A stretch of DNA of 64,000 nucleotides. Source: Pyrus communis. Taxonomy: Eukaryota; Streptophyta; Magnoliopsida; Rosales; Rosaceae. Positions 9,796 to 22,042 of this stretch are shown here, piece after piece. The position numbers and the translations under genes were made by a program. A model generated the notes under the pieces. It was not told the origin of the DNA. It saw only the letters and a list, made by a program, of their open reading frames with translations, and made no database searches. The stretch is from positions 11,648,827 to 11,712,826 of the forward strand of contig NC_084805.1 of NCBI RefSeq assembly GCF_963583255.1, given 5' to 3'. Numbering within the stretch: the stretch's first letter is position 1; every line of letters begins with the position of its first letter.

Positions 9796-11708
9796 TAAGT
9801 GTCAATATCCTACATATACAACACAAAAGAACAATTGGTAAATACCTGGGTATTCATAGCATTGTGTTCTGGAAAGATCCAATTAATGAACAAGAATTAT
9901 TAAGAAGAGTGAAACAAAAGTTAGCTGGGTTGAAGACGAATACTCTTTCTAAAGCAGGTAGATTAACTTTTATTAAGTCTAATCTAACTGGTATGCCTAA
10001 CCATATGATGTCTTGCTTTAAGTATCCCCCTCGTGTAACAAAGAATTTAAACAAGGAATGTAGGGATTTCTTTTGGGGAAGAGATAGGAAACTTTATCCT
10101 TTAGCTTGGGATAAAGTTTGCATGGCTACAGACCAAGAGAGGGGGGGGGGGGGGTTAGGAATTAAAAGAGTGGATCATTTCAATAATGTTTGTCTAGCTA
10201 AGTTAGGTTGGAAAGTTCTAAAAAATGAGAATAGTTGGTGGGCACAAGTGGTTAGAAGGAAATACTTAAGGACTAATGATTTTTTAAGTTGTAAGGTTAG
10301 ACAAAACTATTATATAGCTTGGAAAAGAATTTTAAATAGTAAACATGTTATCCACATGGGAATAAGATGGGTGGGGTAATGGTAGGGACATCCTTTTTTG
10401 GACCCATCGTTGTGTTTTTCCTTATCCGCTTGCCCACCTTATTCCAGTTAATCAGCGTCAGAATATTAATTGGGAAGCTAAAGTTTGTGACTTTATTGAT
10501 AATGAGAACTGGGACAAAGTTCGGCTTTCTCAAGTATTAGATTCAGATGTTGTGAAAAAAAATCTATTTGGTAACTATTCCCTTGCAGAATAAGGAAGAT
10601 TACTTCATTTGGGATCATTCATCAACTGGTGAGTTCTCAATTAAATTAGCTACTTGGATTCTTAGTAATCAAAACCACGAAGTGAAGACAAAAGCTTCTT
10701 AAGAGGATCTGGAGGTTAATCATTCCCCCTAAGGTAAATTTTTTTGCATGGTTGCTTATTCAAGGAAAATTGCATACTAAGGTAAGATTGAGTAAATTCA
10801 TTCAAAATACTAACAAAGATTGCCCGTTATGTGGCAAGGAGGAAGAAACACAAAATCATCTTTTTCGGAATTGTGATTTTGCAAAAGAAGTCTAGAAACA
10901 ATCCGCATTAAATACACGATGGAGTAATGTTGGACATACAAATGATTTTTTAGATTGGTTAGAATTAATTAACAATGATGAATACAGTGGTTTGATTGAA
11001 CTTAGTAAGGCTCTTCTGAATTGTTGGCAAATTTGGAATGATAGGAATAATAAAGTTTTCAGAAGTATAAGTCCTCATCCTGCTAGAAGTATTGCCATTG
11101 CCGCTAGAGTGGGTTTATATTATTTTGAGGCCAATCGTAAAAGGACTAACAAAAGCAACCTATGTAATCAAACAAACATTCGTTGGAAGCCTCCGCCCCA
11201 AGGTTTTGTGAAGTTAAATTTTGATGGCTAGGTTTGTTTAAATAAAGCGGCTGTTGGGTTTGTTTTAAGGAACGAGGCTGGACAACCTATTGGAGCTGGT
11301 GCTTTCAATCTCGATGGGGCCACCATTTTGCTCGCGGAACCCACTGCTTTAAAGGAGGACCTTTCTTTTGCCAGGCACAAAGGTTTGAGAAAGCTTGTGG
11401 TGGAGGGGGATTCCAAGCTCATCATTTAGGTGGTGTAGGGGGAGTGGAACCCCCCATGACATCTTATACCGATCATTGAGGACATCAAGTGGCTAGCGTC
11501 GGGATTTCAGTGCATTTGATGACATCATATTTAGGAAGGCAAATTTTGTCGCAAACAAATTAGCTCACGTGGGTCTATCAGTGACGAATCCATATTTTTG
11601 GGATTATTGCCTTCCTGCTTCGACCATGCTTTTCGATTTGATTGTTTGGGAATCGGTTGTACTAGAAGCTTTTTCTATTTAATGAAATCTTTTTTCTTGT
11701 AAAAAAAG
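9796..11708 (+). pseudogene. 5'-truncated L1-like LINE: RT C-terminus, zf-RVT and RNase H relic
   Basis: Readable pieces of the second ORF of a plant non-LTR retrotransposon run in order. The post-catalytic RT region has KYLGI near 9840, then LSKAGRLTFIKS and RDFFWG (about 9864-10370). A zinc-knuckle domain includes CPLCGKEEETQNHLF (about 10820-10870). An RNase H domain has RWKPPPQGFVKLNFDG, GFVLRNEAG and LVVEGDSKLI (about 11180-11430). The frame is interrupted by several stops and shifts, and the catalytic RT half and first ORF are absent, consistent with 5' truncation during target-primed integration. The copy ends in a short A-rich tail near 11700-11708. A G run (10141-10154) sits inside the frame. 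Not functional. Confidence 0.85.
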
Positions 11709-11975
11709 ACTTCAAATAAGTGTCATATCATAGAATATTATGTTTTCTTTATTAAAATTTTTGGCTAGATGTGTTGTCTGACTATAAACTATTGATTATA
11801 TCAAAATTTTTATTTAATTTAATAGTAATGTAGAACACAAATTGAGAGTCTGATAACATATACAAATAATACTATTGTACAAATGAATTGGAACCATTTA
11901 TTTATGATCAATAGATTAATACGACATTTTATTTACTTAAATCAGTCCTTGCCCTGCATGACAACTTTAAATTAT

Positions 11976-12184
11976 GGGAAGAGATTCTCTTCTCATCTAT
12001 ATCTCTAGAGTCCAGGGATCAAATGATTCTGACTCTTAAAATTTGATCTTATGGCCAAAAACAGAGAAGTTAGTGAAAACTTTTGAAAGTTACAATAGTT
12101 TTTGACAGGAGGATAAAAGTTTAAAAGCCAAGATCATTTGATCCCTGGGCTGCCGATGTATAGATCTAGAGAGGATCTCTTTCC
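11976..12184. mobile_element. MITE, 209 bp, with 9-bp target duplication
   Basis: Inverted ends GGGAAGAGATTCTC and ...GAGAGGATCTCTTTCC, with internal mirrored GGGATCAAATGAT. A perfect 9-bp duplication TTAAATTAT lies at 11967-11975 and 12185-12193, so Mutator-type. In size and GGATCT-rich ends it resembles the element at 46047-46245. Confidence 0.87.
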
Positions 12185-12196
12185 TTAAATTATTGG

Positions 12197-12385
12197 GAGT
12201 ATTTTTATTCATTACCATTTAATGTGGTGTATGTACACCATCCTATTTATCACAGTTACATGAGTTTGAATTTCGAGATTCGTGTAGTGGATAGTTACAA
12301 ACCTTAAAATTCAAACTCATCTAATTGTGATAAATAGGGTGGTGAGCATACACCATACTAAATGGTGATGAGCAAAAATGCACTC
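12197..12385. mobile_element. MITE, 189 bp, stacked on the preceding MITE
   Basis: Long inverted repeats of about 75 bp: GAGTATTTTTATTCATTACC at the left, its imperfect complement ending ...AAAAATGCACTC at the right. Flanks are the 11-bp direct repeat TAAATTATTGG (12186-12196 and 12386-12396). It ends 30 bp from the stop codon of the basic secretory protein gene on the other strand, so it may lie in that gene's 3' UTR. Confidence 0.82.
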
Positions 12386-12414
12386 TAAATTATTGGCTAC
12401 AGAAGCACTACAAT

Positions 12415-13107
12415 TTAGTTTCCTGCATACTTGGCCTTGTACTCTCTCCAAAGCTGATCAACATTCTTCCCCAGCAAATCAACAAAATAATCAGCACTAT
12501 AACCATTCCTCAATTTCTTATTCATTTCAGCAACAAACCCATTTTTCAAACTATTCAAATAGTCCAGAAACCTAGCAGTGACATCGTACCCCTGGTCCCA
12601 TCTATCCCCCTGCCCGGGCTTAACCCAGTGACTTGGCGCGTACCCGGCCTTCAACCTCACGTAATCAGCTATACCCTCAATCAGCCCCCCCGGGGCTTGA
12701 GAGTTCCCATTCCATTGCCAGACGTGCGTTGACTCATGGTAAAGCACACCGGTGATCTCACTCTTCACATCGCCGGAGTAACCAGCTATGTAGCTGGCGC
12801 TGACGTGGATCTCGTTGTTGATGGTGTACGCGACCCCGGTGATGTTTTCAACGATTAGGGTGACCTTGGAGACACTCTTTCTGTCGTCGGTTGTTTTTTG
12901 CTGGAACAAGCTCCATATGAAGTTGGTGGCGGATATTAGGGTTTGCCTGCTGTACTCTGCTCCGATTTCATTGTTGAAGCGGATTCCTCCGGGGGTTCCT
13001 CTGGCGGTATTTGTGACGATGTAGTCGACTGCATGGGTGCCAGGAAGGAAGCCTGCTGCTAGTGTTACGAGCAAGGAGAGGAAACAAATATGGTGAAATT
13101 GAACCAT
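12415..13107 (-). CDS. Plant basic secretory protein (BSP/PRp27-like), single exon
   Basis: 230-residue precursor read from ATG at 13107 to TAA at 12415-12417. Residues 1-26 are a signal peptide (hydrophobic FLSLLVTLAAGFL, likely cleavage after THA), so the product is apoplastic. The body matches the basic secretory protein family, including tobacco NtPRp27 and other PR-17-type defence proteins. It has the zinc-metalloprotease-like motif HESTH (124-128) in GVLYHESTHVWQW and the conserved GLIEGIADYVRL (141-152), whose Asp could be the third metal ligand. The fold resembles zinc aminopeptidases, but proteolysis has rarely been shown for plant members. Length and intronless structure are typical, with no damage seen. 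A TATA box lies about 90 bp upstream. The exact subfamily cannot be settled here. Confidence 0.93.
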   Translation of the reverse strand: MVQFHHICFLSLLVTLAAGFLPGTHAVDYIVTNTARGTPGGIRFNNEIGAEYSRQTLISATNFIWSLFQQKTTDDRKSVSKVTLIVENITGVAYTINNEIHVSASYIAGYSGDVKSEITGVLYHESTHVWQWNGNSQAPGGLIEGIADYVRLKAGYAPSHWVKPGQGDRWDQGYDVTARFLDYLNSLKNGFVAEMNKKLRNGYSADYFVDLLGKNVDQLWREYKAKYAGN

Positions 13108-13193
13108 GGTTTGTGACTAGTGAATTAAGTTAAGCTAGTGCCTTTGGTTTTTTTACTTCTGGGTTCTGTGCAAATTTGCCATTCTTTGGATGG

Positions 13194-13204
13194 TTTATAT
13201 AGAG
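13194..13204 (-). promoter_or_regulatory. TATA box of the basic secretory protein gene
   Basis: On the minus strand this reads CTCTATATAAA, 87-97 bp upstream of the ATG, leaving a plausible 5' leader of about 60 bp. Confidence 0.65.
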
Positions 13205-13492
13205 AGCTATGTGTACCACTATATTCAACGTCAACTTTTTAAATTTATTTTAAAAGATATTAATGAACTTTTGAGTTTTCTCTTTTTCTGTCGTTCAACA
13301 TTTCTTTGTAGATGCTAGAGAGATTATATACTTAAATTATATTTTGCAGACAACATGATGTGACAGTTGATAATTGGATTACTTATTTAAATAATTAAAA
13401 GAGGTATTTAATCATTAATTGCAACATCATATAGTCTACAAAATATGATCTAAAAACATGATCTTACCTATCACCCCCAAATAGCTTCCTAG

Positions 13493-14417
13493 TAAGGGTG
13501 GATCTAGAAAACCGAAAAAAATCGAACCGAAACGAAATGAAATTGGTTAGTTCGGTTTTGATAGTTTAGAAACCGAAGCGAATTGAACCAAACCAAAGAT
13601 TTAAATCGGCATCCTTTTGCAATTTTACTAACCCCTGTACCTTTGGCTTATATGCACTTTGGCTTTCACAGAAAGAAAGGAATTTCAAAATTTTATCCTT
13701 GGCAGGTATCTTTCAAATTCGAATTAAGCCAATGCTAAATTATTAGTTGTGGAGGATTAGAGATTGAAGGCACGTTTGGGTGGTCTGCTGAGTCGCTGAA
13801 TCTCCTCTCTTGATATTTGGGTGGATCTTCCGTTTACTTCGTTTGTTTTGACATGTGATTAGGTTTGTGTCTTTTTGTTTTTGTTATTTGCCAAACGGAA
13901 ACTAGTTCTGGGTTGTGTTTGATTCTTCTATTTGTTTTAACTATGATGGACAATGATACACCCTGAACTCTTCTTCCAGATTTTTATCTGAGCTACATAC
14001 ACTTAAAATATATTACTGTCTATGCAGTCAGGTTGCATATTGTGGGATTTGGGATTAAAAATTTGAAATAGAGTTGGGGTAGATTTGGCTTGAGGAATCA
14101 TTGTGAATTATTACATTTATAAGTTACTGACTTAAAAAAAACATAAGCTGTTATGCCTTTAAGTTCCTCTTATTTGCCTTTAAGCATTGTGAAACGATGT
14201 GAATTATTATTAGCCAACTTAAGTTCATTGCTAGTAATGCAAGTTTCTCTTATTTGCTAAGCTGCAATGTTGTGTGACGCTAGACATCATACATGTTGTG
14301 TGACGTTAGACCAAATCGAACTGAACCAAACTGAAATTGAGAAAAAATTAGATCGAATCGAACCGAACAATACTTTCGATTTGGCTTTTGATTTTGGCAA
14401 AAAACTAACTGCCCCTA
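13493..14417. mobile_element. Non-autonomous hAT element
   Basis: 925 bp with inverted ends TAAGGGTGG and CTGCCCCTA and a perfect 8-bp target duplication CTTCCTAG (13485-13492 and 14418-14425), diagnostic of hAT elements. Subterminal regions are rich in ACCGAA/TTCGGT repeats on both sides (13505-13600 and 14305-14400). No transposase frame remains. Confidence 0.9.
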
Positions 14418-14425
14418 CTTCCTAG

Positions 14426-14844
14426 AGTAACTAGCAGCTGCACACCAAAAAGCACTAAAACGAGGTAGAGAACGATTTCAAACTTCTCGTGAGAGTGAGC
14501 CCTAGTTAAACTTACAAACGCATCAACAATAAAATAAACTTTCTTCATCACATGGTGAAACATGTAGCCTTTATATGCTCATAATATATATGTTATCCGA
14601 AATGTCTATTTCTCGTATCTTGAATTGCGAAGAGGCTTTAATATGTAGGACGATACCTTATAATAAGGGATTTGAAATCCTTTCTATATCTCACTGCACG
14701 GAGTTTGAGGACACCAAAAAATTCAGACGGTGAGAGATGTGAGGTTGACAAATGGAATGAGTTAATGTGTAATTCAATTTAAGTGGTTCATATTTCTTGG
14801 TCCTTGAATTCTGAACAATGAGATCTTGAAAAGATCTCAACTCA
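14426..14844. other. Intergenic, no recognised feature
   Basis: AT-rich sequence. Short frames on the minus strand show no family resemblance. Confidence 0.4.
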
Positions 14845-15075
14845 TAATAAGGGAGCTTGCTATGTACCATTGACCTTGACTTGGACTCGGCCTTTTTTGC
14901 CGTCTTGGAACCCAGCTGGTTATAGATAGACATGGTCATAGAATCAACCACCCCTTTTCCTTGTTCCCGCCATATATTTTATATCTAGGTTGGAAAATTG
15001 CCCTGACCATTTTATTTTATATTTTACTATGATTACTTTACATTTGAAGAACACTATGAAAACAAGAAAACAAAA
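14845..15075. repeat. Repeat F, copy 1
   Basis: Contains ACCATTGACCTTGACTTGGA and then GGAACCCAGCTGG, closely matching 17860-18080 and 38920-39155. The three copies flank the two CACTA-containing units. The function of F is unknown. In copies 2 and 3 a TATA-like ATATAAATAAG precedes it, so it may derive from a gene promoter or leader. Confidence 0.7.
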
Positions 15076-15699
15076 GCCTGATACAAAAACAAATATGAAA
15101 ACCAACAACAAAAAGACACGAAAATGTGTAAGCACCACCAAAAAAAACACCTTTCTAGACAGAAAACATTTGTCGGATAAAAGTGGATTCCGTCGCCCAA
15201 AACCTTAGACGATGGAAGTTTGTTGGAAAAGGATGGTTGCACAAAACCTGTCGCTCGAAGCCTTATCCGACGAAAATAGAAATTCGTCGGATGAAATTAA
15301 GTTTGCCCAACGACTTTTATGTCGAGTAAAAGTGTGTTGATTGTATTTATCCAACGAAAGTATCTTGATCGACGACGTAATTTTATCGCCCCGTACCAAA
15401 TTTAATATTATTAAAAACTTGACTTGACGGTATCTTCGTCGTGCTGTTTAAATTTAAACAAAAAAAATAAAACAAAAGTTTGCTTGACGAATATATTCGT
15501 CGAGCAAACCTTTTTAATTTTTTTTTTAAATTCGGTTTTAAAGCAACATTTATAGTAAATAATTTATTTAATTCTCAATATATTAATTTAAAAAGCTAAA
15601 ATTTATTTAATTGCGTTCAAAATAAAATTGTTCATACAATTTTGTAAAACAAACTAAACTAATTAACCTAAACTACTAGGGTGGGTGCTAGGTGGTTGA

Positions 15700-16090
15700 G
15701 GGAATGGTGCTTGAAGTTCGCTGGAGGGCTCAGGAATGCGAATGCTAGAAGCTGACTTGCTTGGGATATCCCAGCAATGTACATGCGTACTGCTCTTTGT
15801 CGCATGTAGCAGCTTCTTGCTCGCGAGCAACTTCTTTTCTTAGGAGCGCTGCTTCTTCTCTTTGGCGCTCAACTTCTTCTCTTTGGCATGCTAGCACCTA
15901 CTACAGTTTGGAAGACGTCTCGATCGAAGGATGCAAGCTCGCTAAAAAAGAAGACACCTCTGAGTCTCGAATTGACCCGCTCATAAGCCACATAGTTTCT
16001 TGCCTTTTAGTCGCCTAACCTCGTCCATCAGCAACTGTAGAGACACCTTTAGATTAGGTGTCATCTCCTCCATAGGCACGTTCGGTTGCT
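15700..16090 (-). pseudogene. CACTA transposase C-terminal fragment
   Basis: The minus strand encodes a short stretch reading MEEMTPNLKVSLQLLMDE (around 16018-16075). I associate such a segment with the C-terminal part of plant En/Spm-type transposase proteins. Downstream codons are interrupted. A second, similar fragment lies at about 18820-19200 in the duplicated copy. There is no intact frame. Confidence 0.55.
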
Positions 16091-16767
16091 GCTTAGAGAG
16101 GTTGGCGAGGTACTCGTCCTTCTTATATGTTGTAGAAGTCTTAAAAAAAAAAAAAAAAAAAAAACAAGAGAAATCATTTAAGATTATTGATCATAATTTA
16201 ATCCTTTTTTTTTTTTTTTAAATTGTAATGAAGTTTAAATTTAAAACGTAGAACGGAATACTTACATAAATGTCGTCCCCGATTTGGTTGCCATAATTGG
16301 CATGCATCTCACCCTAAACCTCCAATTCCAGGGAATACGAACCACTCGTCCGCTGTTGCTTGAGCTTTGCGCGACAAGGGTGTTTTTTCAAATTTTAAAG
16401 TTTTCTTCCATTTAAAAATTTTCATCGCGCAATGGCGGCGCCAAAACCTAGTTTATTGCAAATTTTAAGGGTTTTGCAAATAATAGTTCATCACGCAAAG
16501 ATATAATGTTGTGACTCAATTTTGTTTTAAATTTTTTGTGTTTTTAGTGAAGGTTTTTTAGCAACAAAATTAGTTTTTCGTCATGCAAAGCCACCTTACA
16601 CGACAAATATTTTCTCACACTAAGTATATTGTCGTCACACAAATGGTGGAGCCAAACCCTAGTTTACTGCAAAATATTTGGGGTTTTGCGCTATTGAAAG
16701 GACAATCACGCAAATGGTTCTTGAGCGACTAAGGGTTCCTCGCGCAAAGATACAATGTCATCGCGCA

Positions 16768-16873
<106 letters not shown>

Positions 16874-17859
16874 TTTGAGCGCAGCGAAGTTCATTTTCTC
16901 ATCATGCAAAAATGCCTCACGTGACAAAATACATTTTGACGCTCAAGGTTTTTTCGCACAAGTAGTTTTTTTTGCTAGTGAATGAAAAGAAAAACGGATG
17001 TTTTAGTGATAATGTGAAAAGAATTACCTCTTGTATTACCTGTAGAAGCATTTACTTGTGTGTGTGTATTTTTCTTTTTCCAGCTTTGATAGCGTTCAAT
17101 GGGTTTAAACATTTATTTTTAAAACAGTAATCTTACGTATGGTAGATTTGTGAGCCGAATTTGTATTTACATGTATGTATGTTGTTCTACTAGCACTGAC
17201 CTTTTTTTTTTTCTTCTTATTAATACAATCATCATTATCTTCCATCTAGATTATTAATGAATCTTATATAGTTGTTCTACTAGCATTTACCTAGGTATAT
17301 GCGTGTTCTACAAGCCAACTCGTCATGATCAGCCTCATTATTGAAGACTTGAAACCCATGGATAATTTAAACTTTAGCCCAAGCAACATTTCTTCTAAAC
17401 CCTAGCAGAACTAAGGAAATAAAATATAAAAAATAGGTTACCTAACAGGAACAGAAAATAATCGTTGATTCATATTGTAAAGAAATGCAGGCTCCAATTT
17501 ATATTTTGGGCAGTAAGCTTGAGATAAGCTATGACCAGAAAAGTCATTGGCCTGAGACATAGTGGCTTTGACAAATTCTATCAATCTTTTGCCCTTGAAA
17601 GTTCAAACCATATTCTGAAGACAGATCAAGAACCAAATCTGAATACTTACATGCTAGTTTAGTTGTTAGTCTTGTGGCATGTGTACAATTAAGTTTCTAT
17701 CTTGCACAATGGTGTGGTCAGAAAAAATTGAAATGCCTCTGTGGGTCTTCTTAGTTTTAAAAAAGAAGAACTATCGTAGCGAGCCATGGGCTGGTACGCT
17801 TTTAAATACAAAAAGAGATATATTAACATATTATCTCATTTTCTTCCCAAATATAAATA

Positions 17860-18080
17860 AGGGCAGCTTACTATATAATAGCATTGACCTTGACTTGGAC
17901 TTGGGCTTTTCTGCCGACTTGAAACCCCAGCTGTTCTTAGATAATGTTTCAAATTTGCCTGGTCCATTTTGTTTTATATTATGCCAAGAAAAAGTCATGA
18001 CATATGTTGGTATAGGACGTCTGTCACTTTTTATATTTGAATCACGCAACGAAAACAATGAAGCAGAACTAAGGCTTGCC
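17860..18080. repeat. Repeat F, copy 2
   Basis: Contains AGCATTGACCTTGACTTGGA and GAAACCCCAGCTG, preceded by ATATAAATAAGGGCAGC. It is homologous to 14845-15075 and 38920-39155. Confidence 0.78.
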
Positions 18081-18159
18081 TAACTACCTAGATTAATTAG
18101 TAATCACAAACGACCGTAGCTCCTAATTAAGTTTCTCGATAGAACAGCACTATGTGGAG

Positions 18160-18253
18160 ATGAACAAGCCAAGCTTTACCCTCAGTATAATATCTTTTGT
18201 GTAGTTATGAACAAGCCAAGCTTTACCCTCAGTATAATATCATTTGTGTAGTT
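18160..18253. repeat. Tandem repeat, 47 bp x 2
   Basis: Two nearly identical copies beginning ATGAACAAGCCAAGC (18160-18206 and 18207-18253), differing at one position that I can see. Confidence 0.9.
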
Positions 18254-18254
18254 A

Positions 18255-18495
18255 CAACTTTATGAAAACATCGTTTTTTACAAAACTTTGCTTTTCGGCC
18301 CGCTTACCCTTATTTTTCGTACCTCCAGGATTTAGTGGCGGAGTTCTTTTGACGACGATGATTTCTAGCAAAAGTTGACTTGTAAGAGGTTTCTCCTTAC
18401 GGTATATACGTTCTCTACTTCTATTGCAATTTTATTTTGCTCTAACTTCATGTGTGAAATGGGTTCAATCCTGCTCACATACGTACTCTTATATT
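18255..18495 (+). repeat. Fragment of gypsy-type LTR at duplication junction
   Basis: Shows the order CCCGCTTACCC then ACCTCCAGGA then a long GT-rich tail. This resembles the 3' part of the solo LTRs at 19465-21608 and 23427-25851 (CCCACTCAC...CCTCCAGG). No ends or target duplication are visible. It sits immediately before duplicated copy 2. Confidence 0.5.
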
Positions 18496-19464
18496 AATCA
18501 CCCCGTACCAAATTGAATAGTATTAAAAACTTGACCCGACGACATTTTCATTGGGCAACTGTTTAAAACCAAAACTAAAAAAATAAAACAAAAGCTTGCT
18601 CGATGAATATATTCGTCAAGCAAACCTTTTTATTTTATTTTCTTTACATTCAGTTTTAAAGCAATATTTATAGTAAATAATTTATTTAATTTTAATTATA
18701 TTAATTTAATAAGCTTAAATTTATTTAATTGTGTTCAAAATAAAATTGTTCATACAATTTGTAAAACAAACTAAACTAATTAACCTAAATTACTCGGGTG
18801 GGTGCTGAGGTGGATGGGGGAATGGCACCTAAAGGTCGCTTGAGGGCTCAGGAATGCGAATGTTAGAAGTTGACATTGCTTGGGCTATCAAAGCAATGTA
18901 CATGCGTATTGCTTCTCGATCGCACGTAGCAACTTCTCGCTCGCCCGCAACTTCTTCTCTCAGGTGCGCTTTTTCTCTTTGGCGTGCTAGCTCCATCTCC
19001 ACCTACTAAAGTTTGGAAGACGTCTCGGTCGAAGGATGTGAGCTTGCTAAGGAAGAAGACACCTCCAAGTCCTGAACCGACCCACTCATAGGCTGCGGGG
19101 TTTCTTGCCTTTCAGTTGCCTAAGCTCGTTCATCAACAACTGTAGAGACACCTTTAGATCAGGTGTCATCTCCTCTATAGGCACATACGGTTGTTGCTAG
19201 GAAAGGTTGGCAAGGTACTCGTCCTTCTTCCTTCTTCTACATCGTAGAAGTCTAAAAAAATAAAACAAGAGAAACCATTTAAGACTATCGATTATAGTTT
19301 AAACCTTTTTTATTTATTAATTGTAATGAAATTTAAATTTGAAATGTAGAACGGAATACTTACATAAATGTCGTCACTAACTTGGTTTCACTAACTTGGT
19401 TGCTGTAATTGGCATGCATTTCACCGTAAACCTCAGTTCCAGGGAATACGAACCACTCACCCGC

Positions 19465-21608
19465 TGTGACAGCCCGTCCCGAATTATTTGTACCGTAGGT
19501 GTGAAATGACGATTTTGCCCCTAGTGGTTATGTTTCATTTTGGGGTGTTTGTTTTGTGGGCTTGTTGGCTGCATCTGGACCACACATACACTCTCATCCT
19601 CATCTCCTTCCCGTATACTTTCCTTGTCCCGTGTCTCTCTCTCTCTCTCTTTCCTTCTTCTTCTTCTTCGTACGGACAAGTACCAAAACCTGTGAAAACA
19701 TTGTAGATCGAGGTGGAAAACTATATCTTTGTGTTCGTGAGGATCATACAAGTCCAACTATACCCATTTCAGGTAGGAAATCATTCGGTTTCACGTCGAA
19801 CCAGGGAACCTCGATTACGGTTACTGTTTATGCACACGTGAAATGTTGTTTTTTCAGGGAATTTGAAGCTTGTAGGAAGCTTAGTGAGGTCCTTAGGAAG
19901 CTCGGGGTGGTTTGTTGGAAGGTTTTGGACGTCGGGGTTGTGAGTTGCAGGTTTGGCCGGATTTTGTGAAGTTTCTCGAGCGAGATTCCATGAATTTCAG
20001 GGCTTGAAAGCGGTAAGGTTTTGTTCTACTTGTTGTAAGCTTCATTTTGGTACCAATTTTATAGAATTTGGTTGAAAATCGAGTGAGAAAAGAAGGTTTG
20101 AAGTTTTTCCAGTTTTCTAGCAACGGCGACGGCACCGGAGGTGTGCCGGAGAAGAAGACGAAATATTCTTAACGGTGTTAAGTTAACTTTAATGGAATCT
20201 GTTAGTTTTAACGGAATATTCCTGACGGCGTTAATTGACGCCGTCAGTGTGCCTCGCATGTGGCCGCGAGTGCCCGGTGCGTCTGGTCATGCCTTGGCAG
20301 GCACGTGAGGCGTCAGAAAATTATTTTAAAAATATGGGGATGTTCACGAGGTTGAGTAGATCACGTTGGTGTATTCACACACCCCATTTGAGCATTGTAT
20401 GAGAAGTTATTACCTAATTTTGGTTATGTGCTTTAAATTGACGTTTTTATAGTTGTTTCACATATAGGTGAGACCTATCCCGATGACGAGTGCAGTCACT
20501 CAATACGGGTTATGACCCTTCCACATACCAGTGAGTGGGCTTTTGGTTTTCCGTATATACCTATATACTGTGGTTTTTCCCAGAAAATGAAATGGAATGT
20601 TTATATGTTTTAAATGCCATGCATTGCGTTTGCCTATTGATTTATGCATTAGTAGTTGCATATATGTATGTTTGGTGCTGCGAACGCACAGGTAAGTTAT
20701 GGTTTATGATGATGATTTGTAGTTATGTGAGATACGTAGAGAGCTCATAATCTGCACCCCCAGTGTTAGTGCTCCCGCCCAGAGTAAGGCACAATCCTTG
20801 ATGTGATGTTCACTTCCCGCACCACACGCTTATCTTGGATCCAAGTTAGGTGGACAGTCTTGTTGTACAGACCACTATAGGTGGTTCCGACTCGTAGGTG
20901 ACCAGCAATTATTTGTCAAGTCTTCACGTGATCGTAGCACTTGAGCGTATTTATTTACACCCAATCATGTCGTACATACCACTTTAGGTGTTTCTGACTC
21001 ATGTGCAGGTATAGTTAGTGAGTTGGGGATTTGAACTCTAGATTCAGCCGTACAGGTCACGTTAGGTGACTTTGGATGACATGTTATTTGCATTGTTTGA
21101 CATTACCTGGGTTACTTACATTTTATGTGGAGGCATTTGACATGGCATATTTCTGAGCATGTTTTCTATATATGTGTATATTCTATTTTCTGGGAAACTA
21201 TACAAGTTTTACGGCGAGGGGTTAGAACTTTTGATAATGAAATGTTTTGAAAAGCTTTGTTTTTGCCCACTCACACTTTCTGTTTTGTGCCCCTCCAGGT
21301 TCTAGTTTGGATTGCTCTTTTGGTGGCTCACGAGGAATTCACGACATATCTGACAGATTATCACCAGTGTAGGACCCTCTTTGGGTGTGTTTAGTTAGTA
21401 TTTGTTCCTTTGGACTGCAGTAGGTTTTCTGTGCTCTGAATATTGTTTTTCACATTTACGCTTGCATATGTATGTTAACTACTTTGTGTGTAGTTTGATT
21501 TTTATTTGTTCGTACTTTTATTATTATTCTTAGCTTTCTCACTGTGCACATGGTTACGTCACCCTCACATGACGGCCAGCATGCCCTGATTTCAGTCGGG
21601 GTGTGTCA
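19465..21608 (+). mobile_element. Solo LTR, gypsy-type, 2.1 kb
   Basis: Starts TGTGACAGCCCGTCCC and ends GGGGTGTGTCA. No internal domain or second LTR adjoins it. The flanks CCCGC and CTCCC differ at two positions, consistent with an old 5-bp duplication. The empty site in copy 1 confirms the boundary. Frames of up to 137 codons inside it have no family resemblance. Confidence 0.82.
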
Positions 21609-21774
21609 CTCCCTGTTGCTCAAGCTTTAGGCAACAAGGGCATTTATCAAGTTTTTCAATTTTCTTCCATTTTAAAATTTTCATCGCACAACGGTGGTGC
21701 CAAAACCTAGTTTACCGCGAATTTTAAGGGTTTTGCAAATAATAGTTCGTCATGCAAAGATATAATGTTGTGGC

Positions 21775-22042
21775 TGTTGCAATCCTATTAAATTAGGAAT
21801 GTGATTGTGTAAATCCCAGTTTATCTAGGGATATCTTTGAATGTTCCCTTTAGTAGTTAATATCCTATTAGAGTTGTAATCCTAAAAGGGTAAGGAATTA
21901 ACCTTCCCTACTATTATAAATAAAGGCATAATGTGGTGGAATAGAACACACCTCACAATTACACATCTTTCTCTTCTTTCTCTATGTGCTACACCCTCTC
22001 TCTTTGGCCTCCATAATTGTTTAGTAAATTATGCTTACAACA
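21775..22042 (+). repeat. 5' LTR of the copia element
   Basis: Begins TGTTGCAATCC and ends TTACAACA. It contains ACTATTATAAATAAAGG, a TATA-like sequence, in its middle. It differs from the 3' LTR at many scattered positions, which suggests an old insertion. Confidence 0.88.

Noticed and set aside
17679..18083. 134-codon plus-strand frame over repeat F
   Set aside because: The reading frame is not preserved in the other two F copies, so it is unlikely to be coding.
19488..20135. Frames of 66-137 codons on both strands near 19.5-20.1 kb and the similar set near 39.1-40.0 kb
   Set aside because: Both sets fall in the same LTR family and are not conserved as protein between the two copies.
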